64,000 nt of DNA from Lithospermum erythrorhizon (lineage: Eukaryota; Streptophyta; Magnoliopsida; Boraginales; Boraginaceae), in the NCBI GenBank assembly GCA_019722365.1, contig JADFUC010001925.1, positions 806,001 through 870,000 of the forward strand, written 5' to 3'. Below are positions 1-13,555 of the stretch, piece by piece. The notes beneath the pieces are model-generated. The model was given only the letters and a program-made list of their open reading frames with translations. It was not told the origin of the DNA and searched no databases. Made by a program: the position numbers and the translations under genes. How positions within the stretch are numbered: the first letter of the stretch is position 1; the number at the start of each line of letters is the position of its first letter.

Positions 1-974
1 AATCATCAAATTTTTAAATTAAAAATCATATTTTTCATATAAAGTTTAGCAATAATAATAAAATATAACAATAATAATGGCACCACCTATTTAGTGGAAA
101 ATTGTTTTTATTAGCTAGTGTTTTCATTATTTAAGAAGTAGGGAGATTATAATGGAGTTTGACTATAACAAACCGGGCCAAACAAAAATGATCAATTAGG
201 TTTCAAAATTCTATTATGATTGTGGCTTCCAACACTATCCGCACTACCGTAAGATTAATATTTCAATATCGAAAAATATTTTCGTGATCATGACGGATAC
301 ATATTCAATAAATATTAAATTGGGCTTAATAAAAATTTATTTAAACTTATCAAACAATTATTTTTATTAACTTCTAATAAATAAAATAAAATAGCACAAC
401 GTAAAGGAAAATACACTCTCTCTACTAAAAATTAAGAATTTAAGTAAAGCACTCCATTATTGACCTCTTTGTGCAAATAACATGTAATACAAAATTATAA
501 TAATAACATATCAATAATACACAACAACAAAAATTTTATTTTCAAGTATAAAAACCCAGAGTCAATAAGCTGAACTACCTAGTTATGAAAAGTAACTACA
601 AAATGAAATGCCAAAAATCAATTTGAGGGGTATTTGAAATATTACAACTCAAAATAAGTGTTAAGGTTGAATATTCAATTTAAAAGTAGTTATGTCAATC
701 TAAGTCGGGTCATTTTAACAATACGGCCTTTTAATATTACACACCGGATGGGTTCGAATTGTAAAACTTTATGATATTATCATGTAGAAATTTTACAATA
801 TAAATGTAAAAATAGTTGAATATAAACATTTCTACAACATGGGTAAATTTAAGATTTTATAGTCTCATATTAAATTGGCTTATTAAATCGAGTCATAATT
901 ATATTCTTCAGCGATACTAAATTTGTGTGAAATATATAATAACGGTTTCTAGATTTTACAACCATCATACGACC
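1..974. repeat. AT-rich interspersed repeat, copy 1 of a family also at 27.0-28.7 kb
   Basis: No gene is visible. Positions about 390-970 align by eye, with gaps, to 26.99-27.17 kb and then 28.05-28.74 kb. Shared landmarks are an ACAACGTA-AAATACAC box, 'ACTCAAAATAAGTGT', 'CTTTTAATA', 'ACTTTATGAT' and 'TAGTTGAATATAAA'. Copy 1 has a single TAATA where the other copy carries a Cassandra-type LTR, so it serves as an empty-site reference. The family is not recognised and no terminal structure was found. Confidence 0.55.
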
Positions 975-2990
975 TCAACATTCCACAACCAGCATAACGT
1001 GATCTTCGCAGAATCTTAAGCAGAAAAGTGGACGCCAAAGTAGGAGCCGAGCACTTTCAACCGGTCCCTGGTGAGGACGCCAAGCATTTCCTGGTTTGTT
1101 CAGAAAGTACCTAAGATTTTGGGAGAGGTGTTGAAATGCAAGAAAAATTTTAACTAAAGAAATGCACCGAGAGATCTCAAGAAGCATCACCTAGCCCGCA
1201 TCAGCCGCGATTAATCGAGGTCATGATCGACTTCGAGGCACGAACAAGTTTGAACCGACGGACGGAACGAAGCCAGCGCAGTTCGCAGCCCACTCAAATA
1301 TCGAGTGACAGTGAGTCGCTGAACCATGTCCACAAAAGATTTGGTCAAGCATGTGGATAGACGCCGATCACATGGGTCTCCCCATTTGGGGGAACCCCTT
1401 TTTAGGCAAAATTTCCGCTTGAGACCAATATGTACGCTGACAGTGAGTCGAATCTCAGACGCAAATGCGAGAGGACAATTGATTGGTGGCAATAGAAAGG
1501 TTTGGGCCGGGCGCAAAATCGCTTGGATTCGGAGCGTACCCTCACTGCTCTATGTAGATCGCGGGTTTCGCGATTCGGGAGAGACTGCCCTGTTTACTTA
1601 CAGCAGCTTTCACGCTGAGAATGCAAGATTGCAGCGTGGTATACAAGAAGTTGCAGAAAGAGAGGAGGTCTGAGCATTTGGTTACAAGGCCATACCGACA
1701 GTGGGTTTCTTGTGAGGAACTTTCACAAAGACCGCCCAGACAGAGCCATTTCAAAGACACCTATCGCTCGACATTTTCGGGGCTTTCTGGCCACACCTCC
1801 TAGAATGCAGTGGTTTTCACGGCGGTATTTCCGGCGCTCCGCATGCGCATATTCAATGTTGCTTCAATGCGATGAGTCAGCACAAAAGTAGGAAAATTGT
1901 CACAATGGGTAGAGTAATGTTAATGGCGTCGCCAGAGCCTGTAAGCATTTAAGTAATGTGTGTCTCAGATTCAAGTCTCTGAAAGGTCATTTTTGATATA
2001 TCATATTCCCTTAATCCTCAATTGAATATGCACATCCGCCGGAACGCTAGAAATACCACCGTGAAACCTACCATTCTAGAGAGGCGCGCGAAACGCCGAG
2101 AAAGCCCCCCGAAAATGCGTGGCCTAACAGGCAGTGTACCGAAATGGCGGTGTCGCTGAAAAGCTCCTCCGAAACCTCACAAGCAGCGGCCCCAGAGTCT
2201 TCTACATCACCTCCTCTCTTTTCACCCCTAGCTTCTCGCTATGTCCTCTCTCCACCGCAATGCCGATTCTCAACCGATGAAAAACCGGCCAAGTAAAATG
2301 AACACAGCCTTCTCACTCTCGTGCCCACGAAAACCCGCGATCATTTAAGCTCAATGGGGTACACTCCCGGAATCAACGATACAAGTCGCTAAACCTCTTT
2401 TCATACCCATCAACTGTCCTCTCTCCCTGTTGCATCTGGATCAACTCCCTCTCCATCGCATGTATACGAAGTCTCCAAAGTTTTAAATTTTGCCTAAAGA
2501 GTTCTTAATCGAACCTAAGCGATATCGGCATCTTCTCTCTCTAGCAAATCGGGGAATTTTTGTGGACATGGTTCCACCAACTCTAGCTCCTCCCGGCTAA
2601 TCGGTGGCATAAGCACTGCTAAACCACTTTAACTCATCCCTCAAACCCATGGTTCAAACTTATTCTAACGCCATAAAATCTATCGCAACCTCCGTGTGCA
2701 CTTAAACTCGTGGTCCTCTCTTCAAGAAACCTGCTCAGCAATTTAGTCCGAATCTTCGCCTCGGAGTCACACCGGCTGTGACTGTGCCTCGCCACCTCTA
2801 CTCTCCCAAAATCTTTCATACTCTTGTTCCTCCTGGGAAATTGCCATCCTCCTGTGCAGAACCTGGCTCACCCTGGCCTCACCACGCCCCTTCCTGGGCC
2901 CACGAGCCTGCCTTCTAGTGCCCTCTAAGTCTACCACGGCTCTTCCAAAGACACCTCCCTACAAACGCTAGCCTAGAAGCTAATATCTAC
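975..2990 (-). mobile_element. Gypsy-like retrotransposon, degenerate internal (gag) region
   Basis: This block is clearly richer in GC than its flanks. Read on the minus strand, immediately downstream of the LTR at 2991-5704, it begins with a purine-rich stretch that could be a decayed tRNA-Met primer site (GATATTAGCTTC). It then encodes Arg/Gly/Pro-rich sequence followed by an acidic, charged segment (2634-2960), as expected for the N terminus of a plant chromovirus gag. No zinc knuckle, protease, reverse transcriptase or integrase is readable and all frames are broken. The left boundary near 970 is where copy 1 of the unnamed repeat begins. Alternative: another GC-rich repeat joined to the LTR. 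Confidence 0.45.
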
Positions 2991-5704
2991 TGTAACGTCC
3001 AAGCGATTCGATTCAAGCAGAACTAACTCTGTATTAAAAGAAGATAAAAACAATTTCAGACTCAGAAATACTCATGCCACAAAAAAATTTATAAACTTAA
3101 ACGTAGTTATCAATAATTTACGTAATCTAGTTAAACGGAAATCACGCTTGATACTCATAATCAGAACGACCCGCCCAGCCAGACGCCTCGAGGTCAAGCC
3201 TAGCATTTCAATCAGAGTATCCGGTACCACGATGCTATTTGATTGGCTTGGACACAAAACAATTCATTCAAAATCAAGAGAATCCTAAGAATATAAAAAG
3301 AAATAGCTGAAAAGTCAAAACGTTATTGGGGAGTGAATCATCGGCATTACTAAAATCCAAAATGCAATCTCATAAAAAACAAAACTGTGATATCTAAAAT
3401 AAAGAAATACATTTCAACAAAAACAAAATACGCAAATTGAAAGTACATAAGAAATACAGTGAGAATAAAATACTAATGCCAGAATCTGCCTCACCTGCAA
3501 ATCACCTGACACTCACTTAACTCAACCGCTTTACAGGCACCGGCCAACTTCCGGAGGCCGGAAACGGGGTTGCCTCGACAAATTAAACGCATCACCGCAG
3601 CGAACTTACCCACATCCAACGCGATACACAAACAAAAGAGCAAACGCCATATACGTGGCGTTATGTTAAAACAACCAAGTACCCAACAGTAATAACCATC
3701 CTCAACATAATATTCTAAAAGGACTCAAATCCTTTACGTTATTCTACACGATATATGAGATAGTACGTCGTGCATAACTCAAGCGAAAGCAAAATAAATA
3801 AGTTTTCCAATACAAATGTAAGATAAATGTAACTCCAAACAACAAGACTATGACATTATCAAACACAACGCACATAATGCACACAATAATCCTTTTTACC
3901 CTCATTATTTGCAATGGTCGTTAAGCATTTCCAAAGCTCACCTTAATGCACACATACAACATAATATCATATCCTTTTCCCGGCAAGCTCACCCTTCGCA
4001 CACCCAGCAAATATTATAACCTTTGCCAAAAGTGTGCTCACCCCTTCGATCACCCACTTATATCATAAAACACACCCTATCCGCACAAACGACCTCATAC
4101 GCGAATTCAACATGCCCACATCCCAATACATGACCACTTCCTATATGAAACCAAACATGACCAACAACTAACATCACACCAACATACCAACCATGACAAA
4201 CACAACCACACACAACTCAACCAACATCACAAAGCAACTATAACAACCTGTGATGTGACAACAAAGCAACAATCACACAACATTCTCAATATAGCAGCCA
4301 TAATATACTCAAGTCAACAATTCCATATGTAACTTACTACCATAATGTATCTAACACAACTATCATACAACCAACATTCCACAATAATAACCATACCAAT
4401 GTGATAAGCTCATAACATGTAAAATATATAGTCACATATCAATTCTTACTATATACTTCACTCAAATGTAAATAATGTTATCAAACGAGCGATAAATCCC
4501 CACCTTAAAGCATCACTACCGAAGAAATAATCGACCCAAGCCTTTCCCGCTTCCGAAGTCTAAAAACAAAACACCTAAAGACAATTACTACTTTAATTAT
4601 AAACTATCATTTAGCAACTTTTAGTACTCATTAGCAACTCTAGGGCGAAATATTACCAAGCAACTTCAACAATAAACTAAACAATAAAGTTTTAACTAAT
4701 CCCAACCTCCCAAACTGTCCTCAAATCCAACCCAAATACTAATACCTAAACAATTTAATCAATCTCAATCATTAAGTTTTTCAACCAATTAAACTCATTT
4801 CTAACAACAACTTCTAATCCTCGAAACCCAACTACTACTCAAGACTAATAAAAACTAATTTCAACACATATTCATCCAACAACTTTTTAAACAACAATTT
4901 CACGTCTAAACAACTATAATAAGGATCCAAAGAACATACTATACCATTTTAACAATTTCTTTGAGAAAAGTCAACCTCAAGTCAACTCAAAAGTCAACCC
5001 AACTTTACTAACACCTTCTACCCAAAAATCGATTATTATTATAATCTCCTATACTATAATTTCGGCCTAGATAATAATTATATACTATATTAACCCCAAA
5101 AATCTGAAGTCAAACTAAATTCCAAAAAGTCAACGTCCCTAAAACGTCACAAATTTCTCATCCAAACGCGTAATTTCAACTCAAGAACAACTACATTAAA
5201 GCCCAAGAATCAATCAAAGCAAGAAAATCAAAATCATGTGTCAACGAAAAGTCAACCTAGCTCTAAACTCAAGAAATACACAAAAGTTTCGGGTTTTTTT
5301 TTTATCTTGAATCAAGAGGGATGATGGTAAACTCTCTCCAAAAAAATTCGGCGACCAAAAGTCATGGTATTTTATGAGAAACTAAGAAAGAAATTTCTCA
5401 AGTGAATACGGGAGGTTCGCGACTAAAAAGTAAGAGGATTGATTTTTCTTTTTTGTTTTATTTACCACTCTTAAGGCTCATTTCGTGCGCCGAAGAACGA
5501 CGGAAAAACAAGCTTTGTTCTGGTTTGCACTTAATCGCTTTTGGGTCGTCGATACCTTCGATTCGACTTACCTCGACAATAAATTTCCAAACATTAACAT
5601 TTAATGTATGATAAAAATATAAGGCGGTTTCAAATTTTACGTTAATCAATTTAATAATCCCACATTTTAATTTATTAATTAACAAGTCGTTACCGATTTT
5701 TACA
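2991..5704 (-). mobile_element. Long LTR of a Gypsy-like (Tekay-type?) element
   Basis: The block runs from TGTAACGTCC to ATTTTTACA, so its ends are inverted TGTAA/TTACA. Its 2.7-kb length, the C/A-rich, G-poor plus strand (for example 3960-4300) and short CTCACCCCTTCG-type boxes resemble long LTRs of plant chromoviruses. The adjoining internal region lies on the left, so this would be the 5' LTR of a minus-strand element. The partner LTR is outside the window or lost, so target-site duplication cannot be tested. No gene lies inside. Family assignment is inference. Confidence 0.45.
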
Positions 5705-5888
5705 TTTAGTTAAAAAGTGAAAAGCAATGTATTTTCCTTTTCAGGTTCAAGTATCATCATCTCTTGCAACTAACTTATTATCTCACTTTATTCATCAGCA
5801 CTAAAGACAAACTCATCAAAGAATTGCAAAGTTCTCCGACAAGAATGGCTGCATAACGCGACAACAATTGCAACCAAAACCGTACCAA

Positions 5889-8800
5889 CTAAACCTCCAC
5901 TGTGAGTCGTGATGCGACATGTTTTTTTATCAAGTTGGCAACATGCTGAGCCACCCACGATGAGCCTGCCTGCATACGAAAAGCACGAGATGACCTCGCC
6001 TTCAAGCTAAGCATGACAAAGATCGTGAACTGCTGAAACCCTCGGTAAATCGGTGAGAAATCTAAGAGTATAAGCCATCATCTCCCGAACTCACAATACT
6101 CAGTTGACATACCTCGGTCAATCGAGGGGATAGTATATTTACCTCTTCATACATATGCAAGGGACCCCAATGATCATCATTGCCAAATAAGAATGCAATC
6201 TGATTCTTCCTTTCTCTCATGAATCGCCAATCTGGTGTTCCTGAAAGCTGAAGGAACAATCTATGATAGGGAGAGCACAAGCAAAACTTCAACATATTCT
6301 ATTGAATAGACCTAATACTTAAATATGGAAAAATAACTGGCAACCTTTCAGTGACTTCAAGCAGGGAACAGAAATGCAAATACCTCTTTAAATTCTGTTT
6401 GTACCATGAACAACACATTACGCATCGTGTGGTACTGAAAGTAAGAGATATTATTAGAAAAAATCTTATATTATTAGAAAAAAATCAAATATAAGAAACC
6501 ATAGACAAAAAATTTGATGCCCTATAACGATACTGATGAAAATAACTACTTTTAGTTTTCATCTTTTTAGTCTCCATCTATAAGATATTCTCGATAGACA
6601 GCAATATTGGCTGGAAAAGATTTTTAATACGCTAAACCAATTGAAACCTTATCTAGCAATAAGGCATTAATTAATGTGGTGCGTGAAGGCTTAAAATGAA
6701 TGATATTTGCATTGAATCTATAAGCTTAAAAAATAATAAATATTAAGGTTTAAATATTAAGGTTATTTTGCAAAGAATAAGAATCCAATATTTAAATATC
6801 TCCACTTTGGCCTTCTAAACTCTAGGATTTTTTATTTAGTTATACATTAAGAAAATTTGTCTTCCTTCAGCAAAATGTTACTCCGTAGTTGAATATATTA
6901 TGTAGTTCTGTGACAGGGATATCATTTCTTTTTCTAACTTTTCCGTGAAGGTCATTCAAAGGATAAAGTGATCGTTCCGGTTTTGATGCTACTAAATATC
7001 ACACAAAACCTTGATACTCCGTCCATTCCTCTTCTATTATGTATATTTATAGAGAATATGCCAAGTAAAGTGGACAGAGGGAGTATTTAGCTACTTTCTA
7101 ATTTATAACCCATTTAGAGTTTTGATTAGTCAAAGACATGAGATAAAAGAAAAAATTCCAAATATAAGGCATCTACCTGAAATAAATGAGAGCAGAGAGC
7201 CTCAACTGCAGTAGAAGACCAAGAACTCCCTATAGTTTTTCTCACAAGAAACCTAGAGGCTCTAGTGGGTAGATTCCCTAGCAATCCAACTATTGAACTA
7301 ACCAAATAACATAAAATTGTTGACCTGCCAAGTAATAAAATTCTGTTTTAGGTCTAATCTTAAAAACATAGATAACGAGCAGAGCACCAAAAACTAAAGA
7401 AAGTGAAATAAACTTGGCACAAGGACCAAAAGCTATTGTTTACTCTTATTTCCCTTCTTATCTCCTCTATTTCAATTTTGCATCATATAGTGCTTGATAT
7501 CAAATAAAATTAGGGAAGTGACATTGACACTCCAAAATTTATATTTGCCCTTCAAAATATGGTGGTGAAACTCTACTGACCTTGCTTTATCAATAGATAT
7601 GTTACCATGACATATCTTATTGAAGAGGTGAGGGTTATTTAGTTACTTCACACCATTTTTTTGTGGAATATCAATTTTGGAATGTCAATATCACTTTTCA
7701 AAATTTACTGGATAACAAGTTGAAACCCCAGCTTTGGCATAGGTTCTATGAATGTATATGATGGATATATTAAAAAGAAAGAGGATTCCAGGACTGCAAA
7801 AGAAATCTTGCAAAAAATAGTCATAACTCATAAGAGTAGTTACTTATTCTTTCTGGACAAATTTATTATTCATTCGGTCGCATTACAGTACAAGAGTGAC
7901 ATGAAAATGGCAGCGACTTTCGATAGGAGGCCTTGTGCTTTCTTAATGTATAGATGAGGCGACAATCTTTAAACATTTTAGAATAAAGGCAGAGAAACAA
8001 TGCAGTCGCTTCAAAGAATAAAACATTACCCTGAAATTCTACTGATCACCATTTGGGCAGAGGATTCTCTGTTCATTGCCAAAAACGGATAGAGAGCAAT
8101 ACAATATATTACCTATGTATTTGAGGATAGTTATTAGAAAAAAAGATTCTTCAAGGTATACAGAGATAACTTGGCCTAGGTAAGTAATTACTCAAAAAGA
8201 ATGGGACCATCACTATCACCTTGTCTTGGAACCTTCTATATATCTCCATGGCAATATGTGCTCCAATTGAGTGGCCAACCTTGAGATATTATGGATGTAT
8301 GACTAAGCAGGTTCAGCTCAACGATGTTGAAAGTACTTATGAGAACATATGTTACTTGAACCATTTAAAGGAACACGCTTTACATTAATGTAAATATATA
8401 TGAAAATATGTGAGTCTGATGTGTTTTCTTATTCACAAGCTATTGTTTCTATTCATCTTTCCAATATTGTAATAATGACCATTCTAAGACAACAGACCAT
8501 CACATTTTCCACTTTTCAAGATAGGATCAGCTAAGAGTGTCCTGTTAGACAAAATCCAATTATTCTATTCAACATCGAAATTATCATTCTATAATTTCAT
8601 AGAGTAATGTTAGGTCATTATCAATTGCATCAAGTTAACTTGGATATTCATATGAAGACTTGTTGGTGGGGTGTATTTACTCGATACATTTGGCAGTAGC
8701 TCATATGTGATTCTAGTCATAATGTCCTACCTTCTCAGCATTACACAACCATGTGAAAAGTTTCAAGGTATAATAAACTCAAGCACAGCAAACAGAAACG

Positions 8801-10678
8801 GAGTATATCATTACATCAAGAAAAACTAAAAACTAGACCTAATTAGACTTGCTTTAAAATTGAACCCTGCAATTCCAACCTCCCTACTATTAATGAAGTC
8901 CCTAATAATTCAGTAACTACAGTATAAGAGATACAAAAAGAAAGCGTACCAGTAATATAGGACTTGCAACATCCTCAATTTCATGCTCAATAAAATTCAC
9001 CTGTCAATAGGAACAAACATATTTTAGAGGGAAAAACTAGCACTAGTGGAAGAACAACATAGAAATGTATTGTATAACATTAGGAACGAGGAACAGCCTC
9101 TTAGGAAATACATTTAAGGACAAAACATTAGTATTTGTAGGAGGAAAACAAATACAAAACTACGACTAAGTAGGCATAACATAAGATACATAACGAGCTC
9201 CGTATTCTGTTCTACTATTCCTTACATGAAAGAGGCGGTACAAGAAAAGCCAAATACAAAATATTTGAAATGGATAAAAATGTAAGATAGGGTTCTATGC
9301 TAATTGCACAGAAAGTTATCCATGAATGTTTCCCTGCAGAACTAGTAGCGAAGTTGATTAGGGTGTATTTTTCATGGATTTTAGGGCTCCAGGACGAGCA
9401 GGAGACACAAGGGATAGTAGCTTATTGATAAAATTTGAGCAAGAGAAATGTTTATTGACTATGAGAGTTAGTCCTATGCATCATATGATCTACCTAAGAA
9501 ATTAGAAAGCAATGAGTATACCTTGTGATCAATTTGATCTTGCAATGAGAACAACTTGCCTTTCTCCCAGTCCTAACTAGAAAGATAACCAGGTAATTGG
9601 TCAGAAATGCTACCGATCAAAGTACATTGAGGCCAAAGCAAACATAACATCTTCGGCACAGTATAGGATAGAACAATACGTTATATATAGTCTAATTAAT
9701 CAAACATATCCATATCTGTCTACATTCATCCCAAAGGGAAATAATACGGAACATCTTAAGTTTTCACAACAATTCACATTAAGAAGGCTGATTAACACAA
9801 CAACAGTATAACCCGAGAATCGAAGGTGAAATCCGAGTTATCAACAAACAAGTTCGAAAGCCACTATTGACTAATTACTGCTGCTCTTAGTTTGACACTG
9901 CCTGAAAATTTTACCTTTTCTGTTTGCCCGATATTCCCAATAGCTGTCGACAAGGCAAATCAAGAATTCTTTAGATAATTTCAATCAACAAAATATAATT
10001 TATTAAGTGATCAAATGATATAGATAAGTTTAACGAATAGAATTCGAGTAATGACAACTTGCCTGTAATAGATGCAGAGCCTCCTAGTAACTCATATAGT
10101 GACTCCAGAAAGTCAGTGTAAAATGAAATTACACCTATATCACAAATCACAATAAGAAATGTATATGTTAGCTTAAACTATGTACTCCATATTCATCATT
10201 TATACAAATAATAAAGCAAAACTGATGATATACCTGGATTGCCTGGAATGAAGACAACATGAAATTTAGGATCTTTTGCATGCATTTCTAGCAAATCTGC
10301 CTTGTAACTACCAATTAAATAAAATGACCATCAACCAACATAGGAATTACTCCCTCCATCCTTAAAAGATCGTACATTTTCTAATTTCGATGCGTTGACT
10401 ATTTAAATTTCGACCTCAACTACTTTTTAATATGTTGTACGAGTACAATATTTTATGAAAAAATATATAACATTATAATTATGATTCAAATAAAAGTCGT
10501 GCCAATCAATTAACACAACAAAATTTATTAATTTCGATCATTGAAAAAGCAAATTGTACGATCTTTCAGGATGGGGATAAAGATATAAATATTAAAATTA
10601 CCCAGCTACATTACAAAGTCTAAAGGTGGCTTTTTTATTTGTTTTCTGAATAAGTGGATCATAATTCTCAAGACCCAT
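5889..10678 (-). CDS. LDAH: Lipid droplet-associated hydrolase (alpha/beta hydrolase), 12 exons, with frame lesions
   Basis: This encodes an alpha/beta-hydrolase of the LDAH family, serine hydrolases of lipid droplets and ER whose physiological substrate (sterol ester or neutral lipid) is debated. Exons in transcript order: 10602-10678, 10234-10307, 10063-10135, 9915-9943, 9522-9572, 8950-9000, 8220-8279, 8030-8112, 7177-7324, 6384-6434, 6143-6247, 5889-6061. The product starts MGLENYDP. Visible family marks are VVFIPGNPG (oxyanion-loop motif, exon 2), VGHSIGAHIA with the nucleophile Ser (exon 7), FGNDDHWGP with the likely catalytic Asp (exon 11) and AGSSWVAQHVANLIKK near the C terminus (exon 12). 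Exon phases close everywhere except exon 3, which is one base too long (a GGG where GG is expected near 10080). Exon 12 falls out of frame at about 5965-6040, where the catalytic GHTH motif should be. Intron 3 has a GC donor (AG|GCAAGT). Length fits the family at about 320 residues. It could be a recent pseudogene or an intact gene with consensus errors. Confidence 0.88.
7017..7083. mobile_element. Tiny Stowaway-like MITE in an LDAH intron
   Basis: A 67-bp element starts CTCCGTCCATTCC and ends GGACAGAGGGAG, giving inverted CTCC-GTCC type termini, and is flanked by TA on both sides as for Tc1/mariner insertions. It lies in the LDAH intron between 6434 and 7177 and does not touch the splice sites. 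Confidence 0.6.
10350..10577. mobile_element. Stowaway-like MITE in LDAH intron 1
   Basis: A 228-bp non-coding element has about 28-bp imperfect terminal inverted repeats. The left end is CTCCCTCCATCCTTAAAAG followed by ATCGTACATTTTC; the right end, read in reverse complement, is CCCCATCCTGAAAG followed by ATCGTACAATTTGC. TA dinucleotides flank it at 10348-10349 and 10578-10579. It ends only about 25 bp from the intron 1 donor of LDAH. Confidence 0.75.
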
Positions 10679-12359
10679 CTTGAAAAATGTACACCTTGAC
10701 CAAATAATTCTCCTGATAAATTTAAAACGCAAAAAATAAAAAAATTAGTTGTAATTGTGAATGTGAATAACAAGTAAGGAAATGTAGTACTAATAAATTA
10801 AAAGAACATAAATAAAATTGCACCTGGTTTGATAAGAGAAGAGTGAAGGCTGAGGAGGGATTGAAGTGAAGAATCTAAACAACATACCTGCGAACCAATA
10901 TACAAACACCCAAATAGTGGGTTTTACTAGTGCGGTTAGTGAACCGGATAATCAAGCAACTCATACCCGCTTTAATGGGGATAATGGCGACGACCCGGGA
11001 TAATCGGGTAACCACCTTCATAACCGATCCAAAAAATCTATTGATTATGGATCCGATAAGAAATAGACATGATCATTTTTTCTGACGTGAATCGAATTGG
11101 ACCTGCATCGAAAACTGCTTCACTTACGCGTATAAAAGAAAATCTTTCCCTTAACTCTAGTTATTTCTGCCTCCCCCTCTATGTTCTCTTTAACTCTCTC
11201 TCAAATCTAGAGAGGGAAAGGAAAGTCTTTTAAGAAAATGAATTAAAGGAATTGATACACCAATCATAACCTATTTGAAGCATATATTATATATAGTCAA
11301 GTGTTTATGTGACATATATGAAGACGTAAATTGACACATCTAATTATGTTTCATGATAGATGTCCAATATGATGTTATCAATCATGCTCCCTATAAGTTT
11401 GGATATATGCAAAATCTATGTTTGCACTTTTCACGAGAGGCATTATCGGCTCACGCACGCGATCGTTACGCTGGCCTTATGTGACGTTACAGAAATTGGG
11501 ATTCCGTAAGATGCATCTGATGCTCAAACGATCCCCAAATCAACGCTTCAAGTAAACGTTAACGACAAAGTATAATCTAGGTCTATTTTTTGGCCAAACA
11601 TGTAATTTAATGAATATTATAATCGATAAAAAATGAACTTAATCAAAAAGAAAATAATTTGGCTTAATCAATCATATCGATTTTGTTAAATTTTATTAAA
11701 TTTATGTTTTTTCCCAAAATATTATCTAAATTAGCAATTTTGACCCAAAAATTTACCTAACTGTTCTTTCTCCGTTAACATTTAACAAGGTGTTAATTTA
11801 GGGTCATTCATGCATTAATGAGCAACACTTACTTTACTCATTTCAGGCATCCGCCACTTACGCAGGACCAAACCGCACCTGCCACCCAATTCTGCCAGCA
11901 CCATTTCAATAATTACCTCAATCATGCAAGCACTCGAATATTTGGCGCAATTTATTAAACGCTACAATCAGGTCGACGGCGCAATTTGACACATTCAAAA
12001 GTCAATAAAATTGATCAATTCAAAATCGATGAAGAAACCAAGATGAAGCTTTAACTCAAAATAAATGATAAATTTCACACAAACACCGAACTAACGAAAT
12101 CATTTCAAATAAAAGACTGAATTATTCATCCTTTCTTCAACAGGCACCTCGGACAGATTTTTAACACCAACTTTCAATATCACGACACTTACACTCTTTC
12201 AAGCCAAAATTAATTTTTTAAAAGTAATTTAAGCAAATAACATTCAAATAACTCACCAACCCCTTTGAACTAACCACTAACCCAACCACACATAATTTTT
12301 AACGCATCTACTCAATTTTAATTAATTAAATAAAATAAAATAAATACATCATCTTCAAT
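10679..12359. other. LDAH upstream region, intergenic
   Basis: No gene is recognisable. The LDAH 5' leader and promoter must lie in the first few hundred bases, but no TATA box can be assigned confidently. A polypyrimidine/CT tract lies at 11150-11215. The rest is AT-rich sequence without open frames of note. Confidence 0.4.
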
Positions 12360-12364
12360 CTTAC

Positions 12365-12670
12365 CGATAAGAATGATAAAGTAATGTCAATTATATCAAT
12401 AAACTCATGAAATATAAAGAAATTACCCATATTTATAGTACAATATAAAATACTTATAGTAATAATATTAACTTGATAATCAAGTTATTACTAAAACTAA
12501 TATGGTAATAATAATAATAAATACTAATAATAAGTTTTGAAATTATCCGATCCATCTCAATACTTCCTCAAGCTGAGTAATAACATCGTGAACGCCCCAA
12601 TCAAATAAGATTTTGAGTTCGATAAAAAATCTTCTGTGATCTTCATAAAACTTTATCCATTACTCTATCA
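12365..12670 (-). repeat. 3' LTR of the small element
   Basis: A 306-bp LTR aligns with 13556-13877 over its whole length, sharing 'TCAATTATATCAATAAACTCAT' in part, 'ACTAATATGGTAATAATAAT' and 'AAATCTTCTGTGATCTTCA'. It is preceded, in element orientation, by the polypurine tract. Confidence 0.8.
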
Positions 12671-13555
12671 TCTCCTTTCAAACTCATGACAATTTAATAG
12701 AATTGCCAAGTGTTTGCAACAATAAGAAAAACATCTGGGCAGATATACATCGTCGACCATCAATGTTTCGGATTTAACCGTAAAATCAAAACATCAAAAT
12801 ATTGGCAGAAGAACATCGCTGTGAGAACCAACACCAAAACATTTAACACGCTAAAGTGCTGACCAAAATATGTATCACATGGGAACGGAACTCCGTATCA
12901 GCTTTGCTTAATTTAATCGCTACAACATACATCATAAAACAAATTCTACTCCAACCTCGAAGTAATTAAACTAATCTTCTCCAAATACTTGTTTCAATCA
13001 CAAAGATAACCAAAAATCAAACCTCTTCAATGAATGTCATTTGCAAGACTTTCATCAATCATTTAATGTAATCGCTACTTTCATCAATAACACGAGTCGC
13101 CGATAACATCATCCTACTACTCCAACCAATATCACGGTCGCTGATAGTAATGCCCACTCAACAACCAATAACGCTAGTCGAGTAAAACATAACTGGGCAT
13201 CTTTAACTAAATAATCAAAAGTCAAGATTCATCAATGGCATATACCCCCGCCGGAAACAAACGGTATCAAAGCCAAGATTCATCAACGGCATTATACTAC
13301 GGCAACAAACGGTAAAATATATTGCGGTATGATACTTTGCCGGACCACCGAAACAAAGAATTAAAAGTACCAATAAAACGAACTCCGATGAGAAAAAAAA
13401 GGGTATTAATCCAAATAGTATTTAAAATTAGCGAATGTCCGACTTCAACAAAATAGAATAAACGAAATCCTCACAGTATCACATTATGTAAAAAAACCCA
13501 CCGCAGTGTTAATGAATTTTTATTTAGGTCTCAAGAATCACCATTCTCGATACTA

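Noticed and set aside
1211..1803. Overlapping 60-115 codon open frames on both strands
   Set aside because: They lie in the GC-rich remnant of a Gypsy-like element, overlap each other and show no domain; GC-rich composition lowers stop frequency by chance.
13255..13310. Internal primer-binding site (GGTATCAAAGCC) marking another LTR element
   Set aside because: No LTR end precedes it, and it lies in a short local duplication inside the small LTR element, whose own primer site is elsewhere.
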